Part shown: one piece after another, positions 7,919 through 17,422 of the stretch
Layout of the letters: each line of letters opens with the position of its first letter
Numbering within the stretch: the first letter of the stretch is position 1
From: an uncultured Bacteroidota bacterium
GTDB taxonomy: Bacteria; Bacteroidota; Bacteroidia; Flavobacteriales; Flavobacteriaceae
DNA length: 43,895 bases
Direction: 5' to 3'
Assembly: GCA_902581145.1 (NCBI GenBank)
Contig: CACHNE010000011.1
Coordinates: 1 to 43,895 of the forward strand
The notes under the pieces: generated by a model
What the model was told of the DNA's origin: nothing
What the model saw: the letters and a program-made list of their open reading frames with translations, nothing else
Databases searched by the model: none
Made by a program: the position numbers and the translations under genes

Positions 7919-8623
7919 ATGAAAAAAATGTTACTGGCTAGTACTTCAACAATCTACGGACAGAAGTACCTTGAATATTTACTTGAAGATATAAAAATAC
8001 TTTTTTCTGGTTGTGAGAAAATTATTTTTATCCCATACGCTCAGCCCTCAGGTATTAGCCATATTGAATATACAAACAAGGCAAAAAAAGTATTTGAATC
8101 TCTTAATTTAAATATACTTGACTATACAAAGGATAATATAAAAGAACAACTTGAAATTTGTGATGGAATTTTTACAGGTGGAGGAAATACATTTTTACTT
8201 CTAAATAAATTATATGAATTTAACTTAATCGAAGATTTAAGATATAAGATAAATTCAGGAATTCCATACTTGGGGACAAGTGCTGGAACCAATATATGTG
8301 GTCTCTCCATAGGAACAACGAATGATATGCCTATAATTCATGTGAAAAGCTTTGAAGCACTTGGAATTATTGACCTAAATATTAATCCACACTATATCGA
8401 TCAGATTGAAGGAATTGAACACATGGGAGAATCAAGAAAAACCCGTATAAATGAGTTTCATAATCTTAATAATCAATTAGTTGTTGGCTTAAGAGAAGGT
8501 TCTTCACTTAGCGTTATGGGTAATGATATTATTTTGACGGGTACAAAAAAAGCTGTTATTTTTAAAAAAGGAAATAAACTATTTGAAATTGAGACGGGTT
8601 TTAATCTCAAAAATTTAATATAA
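7919..8623 (+). CDS. pepE: Peptidase S51 family, dipeptidase E-like (alpha-aspartyl dipeptidase)
   Basis: 234 residues. Serine peptidase of family S51, expected to cleave dipeptides with N-terminal Asp in the cytoplasm. Seen: IFTGGGNTFLLL (the GGGN oxyanion region), YLGTSAGTNICG with the nucleophile Ser in GTSAG, NDMPI, and NPHYID with the catalytic His. The length fits PepE (about 230) rather than the longer cyanophycinases. No signal peptide. It starts 67 bp from divergent tatA without a clear promoter box and precedes gpmI, which has its own promoter. Confidence 0.88.
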   Translation: MKKMLLASTSTIYGQKYLEYLLEDIKILFSGCEKIIFIPYAQPSGISHIEYTNKAKKVFESLNLNILDYTKDNIKEQLEICDGIFTGGGNTFLLLNKLYEFNLIEDLRYKINSGIPYLGTSAGTNICGLSIGTTNDMPIIHVKSFEALGIIDLNINPHYIDQIEGIEHMGESRKTRINEFHNLNNQLVVGLREGSSLSVMGNDIILTGTKKAVIFKKGNKLFEIETGFNLKNLI

Positions 8624-8639
8624 AAAGATCCCATTATTA

Positions 8640-8647
8640 TATCTTTG
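8640..8647 (+). promoter_or_regulatory. Promoter -7 box TATCTTTG four bases from the gpmI ATG
   Basis: Exact TAnnTTTG box followed by AATT and then the ATG. With the usual -7 placement, transcription would start at or within a base or two of the A of ATG, so gpmI mRNA should be leaderless or nearly so. Confidence 0.6.
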
Positions 8648-8651
8648 AATT

Positions 8652-10169
8652 ATGAAAGAAAGTAGGGTCTTATTAATGATATTAGATGGCTGGGGTAAAT
8701 CAAAAAATCCAAAAACCTCTGCTATTGATAATGCCGACACCCAGTTCATAGATTCTTTATATGAAAAATACCCAAACGCAAATCTAAAAACTGACGGAAT
8801 TGAGGTTGGATTACCTGATGGTCAAATGGGAAACAGCGAAGTTGGTCATTTAAATCTTGGAGCTGGAAGAATAGTTTATCAGGAGCTTTCAAGAATTAAT
8901 ATGTCCATTGAAGATGGAAGTTTTAAATCAAAAAAGGTTTTAACTGATGCATTTGAATATGCTGAAAGGGCTGAAAAAAATGTTCACTTAATGGGACTTA
9001 TTAGTAGTGGTGGTGTACACTCTCACTATGATCATTTATACGAGCTTATTAATATTTCTGAAATATATAATTCAAAGGTTTTTATTCATGGATTTACTGA
9101 TGGAAGGGATGTTGACCCTAAATCTTCAATTAATGATTTAAAAAATTTAGAAAAATTTACTCAGGACAAAAATTGTGAATTGGCTTCCATTATTGGCAGA
9201 TATTATTCAATGGATAGAGATAATCGCTGGGAAAGAACAAAACTTGCATATGACTTAATATGTAAGGGTAAAGGAAAGAAAGTTTCGAGTTTTGTCGATG
9301 AAATAAAAAGCTCATATAATAACAATTGCACAGATGAATTTTTAATGCCAATGATAAAGACCGACTCTAATAACAATCCCATTGGAGTTGTTTCAGAGGG
9401 GGATGTTATTATTTTCTTCAATTTTAGGACTGATAGGGGAAGACAACTTACAAGGGTAATGACGCAATCTGATTTTAACGAATTTGAAACAAATAATGAA
9501 AGGTATCATTTTGTAACTATGACTAACTATGATAGTTCATATAAGGGTATCAATGTTGTATTTCAAAATAAAGATTTAAGAAACACCTTAGGTGAGGTTT
9601 TGGAAAAAAATAATAAGACTCAACTTAGAATTGCCGAAACTGAAAAATATCCACATGTTACTTTTTTCTTTTCAGGCGGTAGAGAAAAACCTTTCAGTTT
9701 TGAGAAAAGAATTTTAAAAGATTCTCCAAAAGTTGCTACATATGATCTGAAACCTGAAATGAGTGCTTTTGAAATTACAGAGGAACTAATCCTAGAAATT
9801 GAAAATAAAACAAATGATTTTATTTGTTTGAATTATGCAAATGGAGATATGGTTGGACATACAGGAAGTTTTGAGGCAGCTATAAAAGCCTGTGAAACAA
9901 TAGATAAATGTGTTGAAAAGGTTATTACATCATGTATTAAGACTGACTATACAGTATTATTAATTTCTGATCATGGAAATTGTGATATGATGATGAATGA
10001 AGACGGATCACCAAATACTGCGCACACAAAAAATTTAGTTCCTTTGATTTTGATTAACTCTGAATACAAATCAATATCTGACGGGATTTTAGCCAATATT
10101 GCCCCTACAATTTTAAAAATTATGAATATTGAAATTCCATCTGAAATGACTCAAAACCCTCTTGTATAA
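8652..10169 (+). CDS. gpmI: 2,3-bisphosphoglycerate-independent phosphoglycerate mutase GpmI
   Basis: Mn2+-dependent glycolytic enzyme interconverting 3- and 2-phosphoglycerate. 505 residues, the standard length. Seen: MILDGWG (metal-binding Asp), GNSEVGHLNLGAGR with the phospho-accepting Ser, GGVHSHYDHL, GFTDGRD, RYYSMDRDNRWER, FFNFRTDRGRQLTR, and C-terminal metal motifs ISDHGNCDMM and TAHTKNLVPLIL. The ATG at 8652 follows directly on a promoter box. It heads a run with map (4 bp later) and a methyltransferase. Confidence 0.97.
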   Translation: MKESRVLLMILDGWGKSKNPKTSAIDNADTQFIDSLYEKYPNANLKTDGIEVGLPDGQMGNSEVGHLNLGAGRIVYQELSRINMSIEDGSFKSKKVLTDAFEYAERAEKNVHLMGLISSGGVHSHYDHLYELINISEIYNSKVFIHGFTDGRDVDPKSSINDLKNLEKFTQDKNCELASIIGRYYSMDRDNRWERTKLAYDLICKGKGKKVSSFVDEIKSSYNNNCTDEFLMPMIKTDSNNNPIGVVSEGDVIIFFNFRTDRGRQLTRVMTQSDFNEFETNNERYHFVTMTNYDSSYKGINVVFQNKDLRNTLGEVLEKNNKTQLRIAETEKYPHVTFFFSGGREKPFSFEKRILKDSPKVATYDLKPEMSAFEITEELILEIENKTNDFICLNYANGDMVGHTGSFEAAIKACETIDKCVEKVITSCIKTDYTVLLISDHGNCDMMMNEDGSPNTAHTKNLVPLILINSEYKSISDGILANIAPTILKIMNIEIPSEMTQNPLV

Positions 10170-10173
10170 AATT

Positions 10174-10983
10174 ATGAGTTTACAAAAATCAATAGAAGAA
10201 ATTGAATTAATTAGAGAAAGTGCTCTATTGGTTTCAAAAACATTGGGAATATTAGCCAAAGAGATTAAGGAGGGTGTTACTACCTTAATGCTTGATAAAA
10301 TTGCTGAGGAATTCATTAGAGATAATAATGCAATTCCAGGATTTCTTGGACTATATGACTTTCCAAACACTCTTTGCACAAGTCCAAATTCACAAGTTGT
10401 TCATGGTATTCCTAATGACGAACCTCTAAAAAATGGAGATATTATATCCATAGACTGTGGAGTTTTAAAAAATGATTTTTATGGAGATCATGCTTTCACA
10501 TTCGTTGTTGGTGAGATTTCTGATGATGTTCAAAAACTATTACAAATTTCAAAAGAATCACTCTATCTAGGAATTAAAGAATTTAAATATGGAAATCGTG
10601 TTGGAGATGTTGGATACGCAATTCAAAATCATTGTGAGAAAAACGGCTATGGAGTAGTAAGAGAGTTGGTTGGACATGGTATAGGAAAAATAATTCATGA
10701 AAAACCAGAAATGCCAAACTACGGTAGAAAAGGAACTGGAAAAAAATTTAAAGAGGGCATGGTGGTAGCCATTGAACCGATGATAAATATGAATACGCAT
10801 AAAATTATACAGCACAATGACGGCTGGACAATAACTACGAAGGACAATCTACCTAGTGCTCATTTTGAACATAATGTGGCAATTATTAATGGAAAACCTG
10901 AGATACTTTCTACTTTTAAATTTATATATGAATCACTTGGAATAAGCTCTGACGAAGAAGATGAATTCCATAATTACTTCTAA
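10174..10983 (+). CDS. map: Type I methionine aminopeptidase
   Basis: Removes the initiator methionine from nascent proteins using a two-metal site. I chose ATG 10174 (269 residues); a TTG at 10162 overlaps the gpmI stop and adds four implausible residues. Metal ligands are visible in order: SIDCGV and GDHAFTF (two Asp), GHGIGK (His), AIEPM (Glu) and FEHNVAI (Glu). The GxxxVxHGIP substrate-site motif appears as SQVVHGIP. Four bases after the gpmI stop and 3 bp before the next gene, so cotranscribed with both. Confidence 0.95.
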   Translation: MSLQKSIEEIELIRESALLVSKTLGILAKEIKEGVTTLMLDKIAEEFIRDNNAIPGFLGLYDFPNTLCTSPNSQVVHGIPNDEPLKNGDIISIDCGVLKNDFYGDHAFTFVVGEISDDVQKLLQISKESLYLGIKEFKYGNRVGDVGYAIQNHCEKNGYGVVRELVGHGIGKIIHEKPEMPNYGRKGTGKKFKEGMVVAIEPMINMNTHKIIQHNDGWTITTKDNLPSAHFEHNVAIINGKPEILSTFKFIYESLGISSDEEDEFHNYF

Positions 10984-10986
10984 TCG

Positions 10987-11751
10987 ATGAATAATTTAGT
11001 AAAAATTGTTCTTAATGTTATTCCAAGAAATTTATTAACGAGACTTAGTTTCCTTTTAAAACCTCTAATTAAAATATACCTTTTTGGAAAAAAGCATGTT
11101 GATCCAATTGATAATTCAAGTTTTAGAAAATTTCTTCCGTATGGTTATAATAAAATAAGAGTTAATGCACTATCTCCATCGACCTTTTCGCTTGAACGAC
11201 ATAGACTTTTATGGTTATACTTGAAGAGAGAGACCGATTTTTTTAGTAAAAAAATAAAAGTTCTTCATTTTGCTCCAGAAGCAGCTTTTCTTGAAAAATT
11301 TAAAAAACTTAAAAATATTTCATACGATACAATCGATTTAAACTCCCCTTTGGCAGATATAAAAGCAGACATATGTAATTTACCTATCAATAGTGATTCG
11401 TATGATTTTATTTTATGTAATCACGTTTTAGAACATATATTAGATGATGAAAAAGCCATGAAAGAATTGTATAGGGTTTTAAAAAAAGGGGGGACAGGTA
11501 TATTTCAGGTACCTCTAAATATGTCAAATAAACAAACATATGAAGATTTCACAATTACTGACCCAAAAGAAAGAAACAAAGCCTTTGGGCAATATGATCA
11601 TGTCAGAGTGTATGGAATGGATTTTTTTGAAAGGCTTGAAAAAGTAGGGTTTAAAGTCGAAAAATGTGAATACACATTAAAACTTAGTGAAGAAGAGAAA
11701 ATTAAATACTGCTTGCCAAAAAAAGAGATAATCCCTGTCTGTATAAAATAA
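10987..11751 (+). CDS. Class I SAM-dependent methyltransferase (Methyltransf_11 type)
   Basis: 254 residues. An N-terminal extension of about 90 residues (NNLVKIVLNVIPRNLL, basic and partly hydrophobic) precedes a Rossmann methyltransferase core: VLHFAPEAAF in the motif I position, TIDLNSPLADIKADI, ICNLPINSDSYDFILCNHVLEHI and MKELYRVLKKGGTGIFQVPL. Motif I lacks the usual GxGxG, reading HFAPE; I recall flavobacterial homologues with a similar HxAPE. Substrate unknown; the same domain type methylates quinone precursors, sugars and lipids. Last gene of the gpmI-map run; its stop is 2 bp from apbE's on the other strand. Confidence 0.85.
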   Translation: MNNLVKIVLNVIPRNLLTRLSFLLKPLIKIYLFGKKHVDPIDNSSFRKFLPYGYNKIRVNALSPSTFSLERHRLLWLYLKRETDFFSKKIKVLHFAPEAAFLEKFKKLKNISYDTIDLNSPLADIKADICNLPINSDSYDFILCNHVLEHILDDEKAMKELYRVLKKGGTGIFQVPLNMSNKQTYEDFTITDPKERNKAFGQYDHVRVYGMDFFERLEKVGFKVEKCEYTLKLSEEEKIKYCLPKKEIIPVCIK

Positions 11752-11753
11752 TT

Positions 11754-12737
11754 TTAATAAAAATCATTTAAAACTAACTCTTCAAGCTGATTATTTTCAT
11801 TTTCTAAAATTACCAGCGATGAGATTTCTTGGTTTTTATCAAAAAACTCAATTATTTCATCAATACTCATTGTATGTAAAGCAGTTGCATAAGCGTCTGC
11901 TTCAATGCAAGAAGATGCCTTGACTGTTACACTTAAAATATTTGTTTTACTTGGATAGCCTGAAAGCGGATTAATTATATGAGCATATCGATTACCGTCT
12001 GAATCAATCTTAAATTTTCTATATGTTCCAGAAGATGCTAAAGAAATATTATTTAATTCAAGAGTGCTATAAATACTTCTATCACCGTCAAATCTAGGCA
12101 TATCAATTGCAATCACCCAGGGCTTATTTTTATTTACATTAGTTCCTGAAGCATTAATTTCTCCTCCGATTTCAACTAAATAATTATCAATTCGATTATT
12201 CTTTAAAAAATTTGCGATCTCGTCTACAGCATAACCTTTGGCAATTGCATTAAAATCAATGTAAGAATCTAAGGGTCTTTTTAATTTGTTACCAACTATT
12301 TTAAATTTATCAAGACCAACTTTGGAAAAAAGAGAAATTATTTGATCATCCGTTTTAGCTTCAGAGTTTGATCTGTATTTTTCTGGGCCAAAACCCCAAT
12401 AGTTTACTAGTAATCCAATGGAGGGATCAAACCTTCCATTTGTTTTTTGATATATTTTCTTAGAAACTGAGAGAACATTTTTGAAATGGTTGTCAACATC
12501 AACATCCTGATTATTATTAATCTTGGATATTATTGAATTTGACTTATAGGTAGACATTGAATTATCAATAACTTTAAAGATACTATCAATTTTCTCAGAA
12601 TAATTTTCATTTGAATTATTATAAAACTGAATGTTATATGTGGTTCCATAAATAAGACCCTTCAAGCTTATGAGACGTTCATTTTCACAAGAAATGAAGG
12701 TTAATGATAAAAAAATTAATGTGAAAAAGTTTTTCAT
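11754..12737 (-). CDS. apbE: FAD:protein FMN transferase ApbE (flavin transferase for Nqr)
   Basis: Lipoprotein-type ApbE: signal segment ending FISC (Cys17), then the ApbE domain. It attaches FMN through phosphoester bonds to threonines of NqrB and NqrC on the outer face of the membrane. Seen: DNSMSTY, FDPSIGLLVNYWGFG, DFNAIAKGYAVDEI, YLVEIGGEI, and the C-terminal HIINPLSGYP and EADAYATALHTMS motifs with metal and flavin-pocket residues. 327 residues. It lies 29 bp downstream of nqrF on the same strand, the expected place for the maturation factor of this enzyme. Confidence 0.95.
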   Translation of the reverse strand: MKNFFTLIFLSLTFISCENERLISLKGLIYGTTYNIQFYNNSNENYSEKIDSIFKVIDNSMSTYKSNSIISKINNNQDVDVDNHFKNVLSVSKKIYQKTNGRFDPSIGLLVNYWGFGPEKYRSNSEAKTDDQIISLFSKVGLDKFKIVGNKLKRPLDSYIDFNAIAKGYAVDEIANFLKNNRIDNYLVEIGGEINASGTNVNKNKPWVIAIDMPRFDGDRSIYSTLELNNISLASSGTYRKFKIDSDGNRYAHIINPLSGYPSKTNILSVTVKASSCIEADAYATALHTMSIDEIIEFFDKNQEISSLVILENENNQLEELVLNDFY

Positions 12738-12766
12738 ATTTTGACTAAAGTTAGATAAAACAAGTC

Positions 12767-14074
12767 CTATCCACCAAAATCGTCAAATCGAATATTTTCG
12801 TCTGGGATTCCAAAGTCCTCTCCCATTTTTTGTACAGCTTGGTTCATAAGAGGTGGACCACAAAAATATAATTCAATGTCTTCTGGTGATTCATGATCAT
12901 TCAAATAATAATCAATAACACAATTGTGAATGAAACCAATAAAGCCGTCCCCTTCAGAATTTAAATCTTTTTTAACTTTCCAATTATCTTCCTCTAAAGG
13001 ATCAGAAAGAGCTACATAAAATTTGAAGTTTGGAAAATCTTTTTCAAGCTTGTAGAAGTGATCCAAATAAAATAACTCTTTTCTAGATCTTCCACCATAC
13101 CAAAAAGTAATTTTTCTTCCTGTTTGTAACGTTCTGAACAAATGATACAAATGAGATCTCATTGGTGCCATACCTGCACCTCCACCCACGTAAAGCATTT
13201 CAGCATCTGATTCGTTAATAAAAAACTCACCATAAGGACCTGAAATAGTTACTTTATCTCCAGGTTTTCTAGAAAATATATAGGAAGATGCAATTCCAGG
13301 ATTAACGTCCATCCAGTCATTTGCTTTTCTATCAAATGGTGGGGTAGCAATTCTTACATTTAACATTATATCTCTACCTTCAGCTGGGAATGATGCCATT
13401 GAATATGCTCTCTCTACAGATTCTGAGTTCTTCATAACAAGAGGCCATAACTTAAAATTATCCCACTCAGATTTAAATTTGTCAGGTGAATCATGTTCCT
13501 CTGGGTGAGCAGTTATATCCATATCACTAAAATTAATCTCAGATTCTGGAATATCAATTTGAATGTATCCACCTGCCTTGTAATCCATATCTTCAGGGAT
13601 TCTGACAACAAATTCTTTAATAAAAGACGCAACGTTATAATTACTAACTACGGTAGCTTCCCATTTCTTAATTCCAAAAACTTCTTCAGGGATTGTTATA
13701 TCCATATCCTGCTTTACTTTAACCTGACATGCTAATCTTGCTCCAGACTGAAGCTCTTTTCTTGTAAAGTGAGGGGTTTCAGTTGGAAGTGCTTCACCTC
13801 CTCCGGATTTTACATGACACTCACATTGAATACAGGTACCTCCTCCTCCACAAGCAGATGGTAGAAAGATTTTTTGTGCGCTTAAAGTTGTTAATAATGA
13901 ATCTCCCGATGCAACTTCAATTTCTTTTTCTCCGTTGATTTTTATTTTAACCGGACCTGACGGAGCTAATTTTTCTTTTACAAAAAGTAATACTAATATT
14001 AATAGTAATGAAACTACTAGTAAGATTCCTACTACTAATAAAATTGATTGTGTTATTGATGTAGCTAAAAACAT
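12767..14074 (-). CDS. nqrF: Na+-translocating NADH:quinone reductase subunit F (NADH dehydrogenase subunit)
   Basis: Electron-entry subunit of Na+-NQR: takes a hydride from NADH to FAD, then to a 2Fe-2S centre. 435 residues. Domains in order: one N-terminal transmembrane helix (about 9-32), ferredoxin domain with Cys75, Cys81, Cys84 and Cys116 (ACGGGGTCIQC ... ACQV), FAD-binding barrel with AYSMASFP, and the NADH domain with GGGAGMAPMRS, FWYGGRSRKELFY and LYFCGPP. Last structural subunit of the operon; 2 bp after nqrE and 29 bp before apbE. Confidence 0.97.
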   Translation of the reverse strand: MFLATSITQSILLVVGILLVVSLLLILVLLFVKEKLAPSGPVKIKINGEKEIEVASGDSLLTTLSAQKIFLPSACGGGGTCIQCECHVKSGGGEALPTETPHFTRKELQSGARLACQVKVKQDMDITIPEEVFGIKKWEATVVSNYNVASFIKEFVVRIPEDMDYKAGGYIQIDIPESEINFSDMDITAHPEEHDSPDKFKSEWDNFKLWPLVMKNSESVERAYSMASFPAEGRDIMLNVRIATPPFDRKANDWMDVNPGIASSYIFSRKPGDKVTISGPYGEFFINESDAEMLYVGGGAGMAPMRSHLYHLFRTLQTGRKITFWYGGRSRKELFYLDHFYKLEKDFPNFKFYVALSDPLEEDNWKVKKDLNSEGDGFIGFIHNCVIDYYLNDHESPEDIELYFCGPPLMNQAVQKMGEDFGIPDENIRFDDFGG

Positions 14075-14076
14075 AA

Positions 14077-14805
14077 TTAATTTATATCATTATTAATTTC
14101 ATATACTATTTCTTCTTTATCATCTTTAATCTTATTTTCATTTTCAGTGCCTTCATTTTGAACCAAAACTTCTTTTGGAGCTTCGTCACCTCCGGTTAAC
14201 ATGCCTCCAAAACTCATAAAACCAATAGCCATTAAACCTGTAATGATAAAAGTAATTCCCAAACCTCTTAACGGGCCTGGAACCGATGAATATCTAATTT
14301 TTTCTCTAATTGCAGCAATTGCTAAAATTGCTAAAAAGAATCCAAATCCAGAACCAACACCATAAGTTGTGGCCAATTGAATTGAAGCTATTTCTCTAGA
14401 CTGCATAAATAATGATCCACCCAAGATCGCACAGTTCACGGCAATAAGCGGAAGGAAAATTCCAAGCGAATTATAAAGTGCAGGTGAAAACTTTTCTACA
14501 ATAATTTCAACCAGTTGAACCATGGTTGCAATAGTTGCAATAAACATTATGAAAGAAAGAAAACTTAAATCATAGTCAACTAAACTAGGATGAAGCCAAG
14601 CTAAAGCTCCGTCCTGCAAAATATATTGATCTAAGAGCCAATTTAAAGGAACGGTTATCGCTAAAACAAATGTAACAGCTGCACCTAAACCTATAGCCGT
14701 AGAAACTTTTTTTGAAACAGCTAAATAGGAACACATTCCTAAGAATGTAGCAAAAACCATATTGTCAATAAAAACCGATTTAAAAAATAATTCAATATGT
14801 TCCAT
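14077..14805 (-). CDS. nqrE: Na+-NQR subunit E, with acidic C-terminal extension
   Basis: Integral membrane subunit (six helices) that with NqrD forms the inverted-repeat core holding an intramembrane Fe/2Fe-2S site. The cysteines expected to bind it are visible in [10 protein letters not shown] and AVNCAILGG. 242 residues, about 40 more than the Vibrio protein: the extra part is a polar, acidic tail after [13 protein letters not shown]. Such tails seem common in flavobacterial NqrE, but I cannot confirm this here. Abuts nqrD exactly. Confidence 0.96.
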   Translation of the reverse strand: MEHIELFFKSVFIDNMVFATFLGMCSYLAVSKKVSTAIGLGAAVTFVLAITVPLNWLLDQYILQDGALAWLHPSLVDYDLSFLSFIMFIATIATMVQLVEIIVEKFSPALYNSLGIFLPLIAVNCAILGGSLFMQSREIASIQLATTYGVGSGFGFFLAILAIAAIREKIRYSSVPGPLRGLGITFIITGLMAIGFMSFGGMLTGGDEAPKEVLVQNEGTENENKIKDDKEEIVYEINNDIN

Positions 14806-15450
14806 TTATTCTTCTATTAAATGTTTACTTCTAGCTCTTTGAACCCAAATTATAATTCCAACAACTATAAGGGCCATCGGAGACAATAACATGAATCCAT
14901 TGTTCTCGTAACCGAGTGCATACAAACCTGTCTTGTCTATCGGATCTCCAAGTACTGGAATACCCCATAGGGTGCCAGAACCAAGAAGTTCTCTAAAGAA
15001 ACCAACAATTATTAGAATTACTGCATAACCAAAAGCATTACCTATTCCGTCTAAAAAAGACCTCCACAGTCCGTTACCCAGAGCGAATGCCTCAAATCTT
15101 CCCATAATAATACAATTTGTAATAATCAGTCCAATAAAAACCGAGAGAGTCTTACTAAGTTCGTAGGCAAATGCTTTTAAAACTAAATCAACAATAATTA
15201 CTAGAGTTGCTATCACTGTAAGTTGAACAATGATTCTGATTTTTGAAGGAACTATATTCCTAATCATAGATATAACAACATTACCCACACCCATAACAAA
15301 TAAAACGGACACCGACATAACCACAGATGCTTCAAGTTCAGCAGTAATTGCTAGAGCTGAACAAATACCTAATACCTGAACCGTTATAGGATTATTATCA
15401 GAAAGCGGGTCCGTTATTAATTGGCGATCTTTTTTTGAAAGTAATCCCAT
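14806..15450 (-). CDS. nqrD: Na+-NQR subunit D
   Basis: Paralogue of NqrE with six helices; partner in the membrane iron-sulfur site. 214 residues. Seen: VLGICSALAIT with the first cluster Cys, LIITNCIIMGRFEAFA with the second, and GFFRELLGSGTLWGIPVLG, a strongly conserved NqrD stretch. One base separates it from nqrC and none from nqrE. Confidence 0.97.
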   Translation of the reverse strand: MGLLSKKDRQLITDPLSDNNPITVQVLGICSALAITAELEASVVMSVSVLFVMGVGNVVISMIRNIVPSKIRIIVQLTVIATLVIIVDLVLKAFAYELSKTLSVFIGLIITNCIIMGRFEAFALGNGLWRSFLDGIGNAFGYAVILIIVGFFRELLGSGTLWGIPVLGDPIDKTGLYALGYENNGFMLLSPMALIVVGIIIWVQRARSKHLIEE

Positions 15451-15451
15451 A

Positions 15452-16204
15452 TTAGTTATTGTTTAAAGAATTTAAGTATGGTTGATATAAACTTAAATCA
15501 CTTCTTATCATTGCGGTGACACCATCACCAGTAATTGTCGATCCTGCAATTGCATCTACTTCATTATCGTATTTATCTTCATTCTTTGGATCTAGGTTAG
15601 TTTTGGAAACAGTTACACCTTTGAAATTTCCTTCATTATCCAATAAAGACTCGCCTATAAAGTCATCCATAAAAAATCTTTGTTTAATATTAGCCCCAAG
15701 ACCTGGTGTCTCAGCCTTGTGATCAAAATAAATACCTCTAATAACCATATCTTCATCAATTGAAACGTAGGCCCAAATAGCATCCCAGAGCCCTTTGCCA
15801 CGTATGGGTGCTACATATAAATTCCTTCCATCTTTTTCTGCTATAAATAAGGGAAGTTTTCTTTTGTGATTAGGATCTTTCGATAGAGCTTTTTCTTTTT
15901 TAACATCGATTAAATAAGCTTTATCATCTTCCACAACATCATTTCCTTGAATATATACCTGCTTGGTAATATACTTATTAAACTCCTCCTCTGCTTTTTC
16001 AGCTGCGATAAAACTAACACTATTACCTTCATTTTCATTAATTCCAATAGCGTATAAAATATTTTGTTGTTTTTCAAGGGTCTTATTAACTCTAATTTTA
16101 TCCTTAAGGGATGCATCAATTGCAGCTAGTAATGTACCGACAATTACAACAAGACCAATTGCAAACAATAGAGTGTATGTGTTTTTTTCCGTATTAATTG
16201 CCAT
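15452..16204 (-). CDS. nqrC: Na+-NQR subunit C (covalent FMN)
   Basis: 250 residues: one N-terminal transmembrane helix (about 10-29) and a periplasmic FMN-binding domain. The flavin is linked to a Thr in an SGAT-like motif; here AGSTITGDGV places it at Thr223. RGKGLWDAIWAYV and ETPGLGA are also family marks. FMN attachment would be done by the ApbE encoded at the end of the operon. Confidence 0.96.
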   Translation of the reverse strand: MAINTEKNTYTLLFAIGLVVIVGTLLAAIDASLKDKIRVNKTLEKQQNILYAIGINENEGNSVSFIAAEKAEEEFNKYITKQVYIQGNDVVEDDKAYLIDVKKEKALSKDPNHKRKLPLFIAEKDGRNLYVAPIRGKGLWDAIWAYVSIDEDMVIRGIYFDHKAETPGLGANIKQRFFMDDFIGESLLDNEGNFKGVTVSKTNLDPKNEDKYDNEVDAIAGSTITGDGVTAMIRSDLSLYQPYLNSLNNN

Positions 16205-16206
16205 AA

Positions 16207-17421
16207 TTAAGCTGCTTTAATTTTTAATCTATTTAATCTCATCTTCACATTTGACTGAATAACAAAATGATCAATAGTTGGTGCAAATACATTCATCAAT
16301 AAAATTGCTAAAAATACTCCTTCTGGATATGCTGGATTAAACACTCTAATCATTATTGAAATAAAACCTATTAGAAAACCATAAATCCATTTACCTTTAT
16401 TTGTTTGAGCTGCAGTAACAGGGTCTGTTGCCATGAAAACGGCACCAAATAAAATACTACCAATTAATAAATGTTCCCAGAATGGAACACTCATGAGCCC
16501 ATAAAATTTACTTGAATCTGTTATAATACCAGCCTCGATAACTCCGTTGAAAATTAAGCCCATAACAAGAGCACCTATTAGTGTACTTAGGATTATTCTC
16601 CAACTTCCAATTTTACTAAAAATCAAAAATAGTGCACCAAATATTATAAGCAATTTTGAAGTTTCACCAATTGATCCAGGAATAAAACCAAAAAACATAT
16701 CTTGAAGAGAGTACATGTCGACTGTAAGATTTTGTGCATGCATTCCAAGAATAGTCTCACCAGAAATAGCTTCAGGAGTACCTGCTCTATTAACAGCATC
16801 ATATACCCAGACCTTATCACCACTCATCCAAGTAGGATAAGCAAAGAACAAGAATGCTCGTATAGTGAGCGCTGGATTCAAAATATTCATTCCAGTACCT
16901 CCAAAAACTTCTTTTCCAATTACCACTCCAAATACTACAGAAACAGCCAACATCCACAGAGGTAAATCAACCGGAACTATAAGTGGGACTAACATTCCTG
17001 TAACAAGATAACCCTCCTCAACTTCATGACCTTTAATTACTGCAAAGATAAATTCAACCGTTAATCCAACTACATAGGAAACAATAACCAAAGGCAGTAC
17101 TTTCATTGATCCTATCATTAGATTATCAAAAGTTAAAAAGTTTCCAAAAAGAGAAACTTGGGTAGAAATACCATTTGCGTCATCAATTGCTAGGTTGTGT
17201 TGGTAACCAGCATTAAAAATTCCGAAAATTAAACATGGAACTAATGACATGATAACAGTATTCATTGTTCTTTTCAAATCATCAGCAACTTTCACATGTG
17301 TACCCGATGATGTTATATCATTTGGTGTAAAAAGAAATGTATGGAATGCATTAAATGCTGGGGCCATTTTTTTTCCCTTAAAACTTTCTTTTATTTCGTG
17401 TAATTTTGACTTTATTGACAT
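16207..17421 (-). CDS. nqrB: Na+-NQR subunit B (covalent FMN and riboflavin, Na+ channel)
   Basis: 404-residue polytopic subunit carrying much of the Na+ pathway and a second covalent FMN. Seen: the N-terminal cytoplasmic stretch FNAFHTFLFTPNDITSSGTHV, many membrane helices, GGTGMNILNPALTIRAFLFFAYP, and the flavin-attachment motif SGETILG with Thr223 as the likely link. MATDPVTAAQTNKGKW near the C-terminus is another family signature. One base from nqrA's stop, two from nqrC. Confidence 0.97.
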   Translation of the reverse strand: MSIKSKLHEIKESFKGKKMAPAFNAFHTFLFTPNDITSSGTHVKVADDLKRTMNTVIMSLVPCLIFGIFNAGYQHNLAIDDANGISTQVSLFGNFLTFDNLMIGSMKVLPLVIVSYVVGLTVEFIFAVIKGHEVEEGYLVTGMLVPLIVPVDLPLWMLAVSVVFGVVIGKEVFGGTGMNILNPALTIRAFLFFAYPTWMSGDKVWVYDAVNRAGTPEAISGETILGMHAQNLTVDMYSLQDMFFGFIPGSIGETSKLLIIFGALFLIFSKIGSWRIILSTLIGALVMGLIFNGVIEAGIITDSSKFYGLMSVPFWEHLLIGSILFGAVFMATDPVTAAQTNKGKWIYGFLIGFISIMIRVFNPAYPEGVFLAILLMNVFAPTIDHFVIQSNVKMRLNRLKIKAA

Positions 17422-17422
17422 A

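Noticed and set aside
11718-11736. Small AGGGA/TCTCT hairpin with a T-run on the minus strand, 18 bp past the apbE stop
   Set aside because: Five pairs with one G-U and a 3-base loop is too weak to call a terminator, though the place is right for the nqr-apbE operon end.
14077-14200. Acidic NqrE C-terminal tail as a novel domain
   Set aside because: Low-complexity polar tail; such extensions seem usual in this lineage and show no motif.
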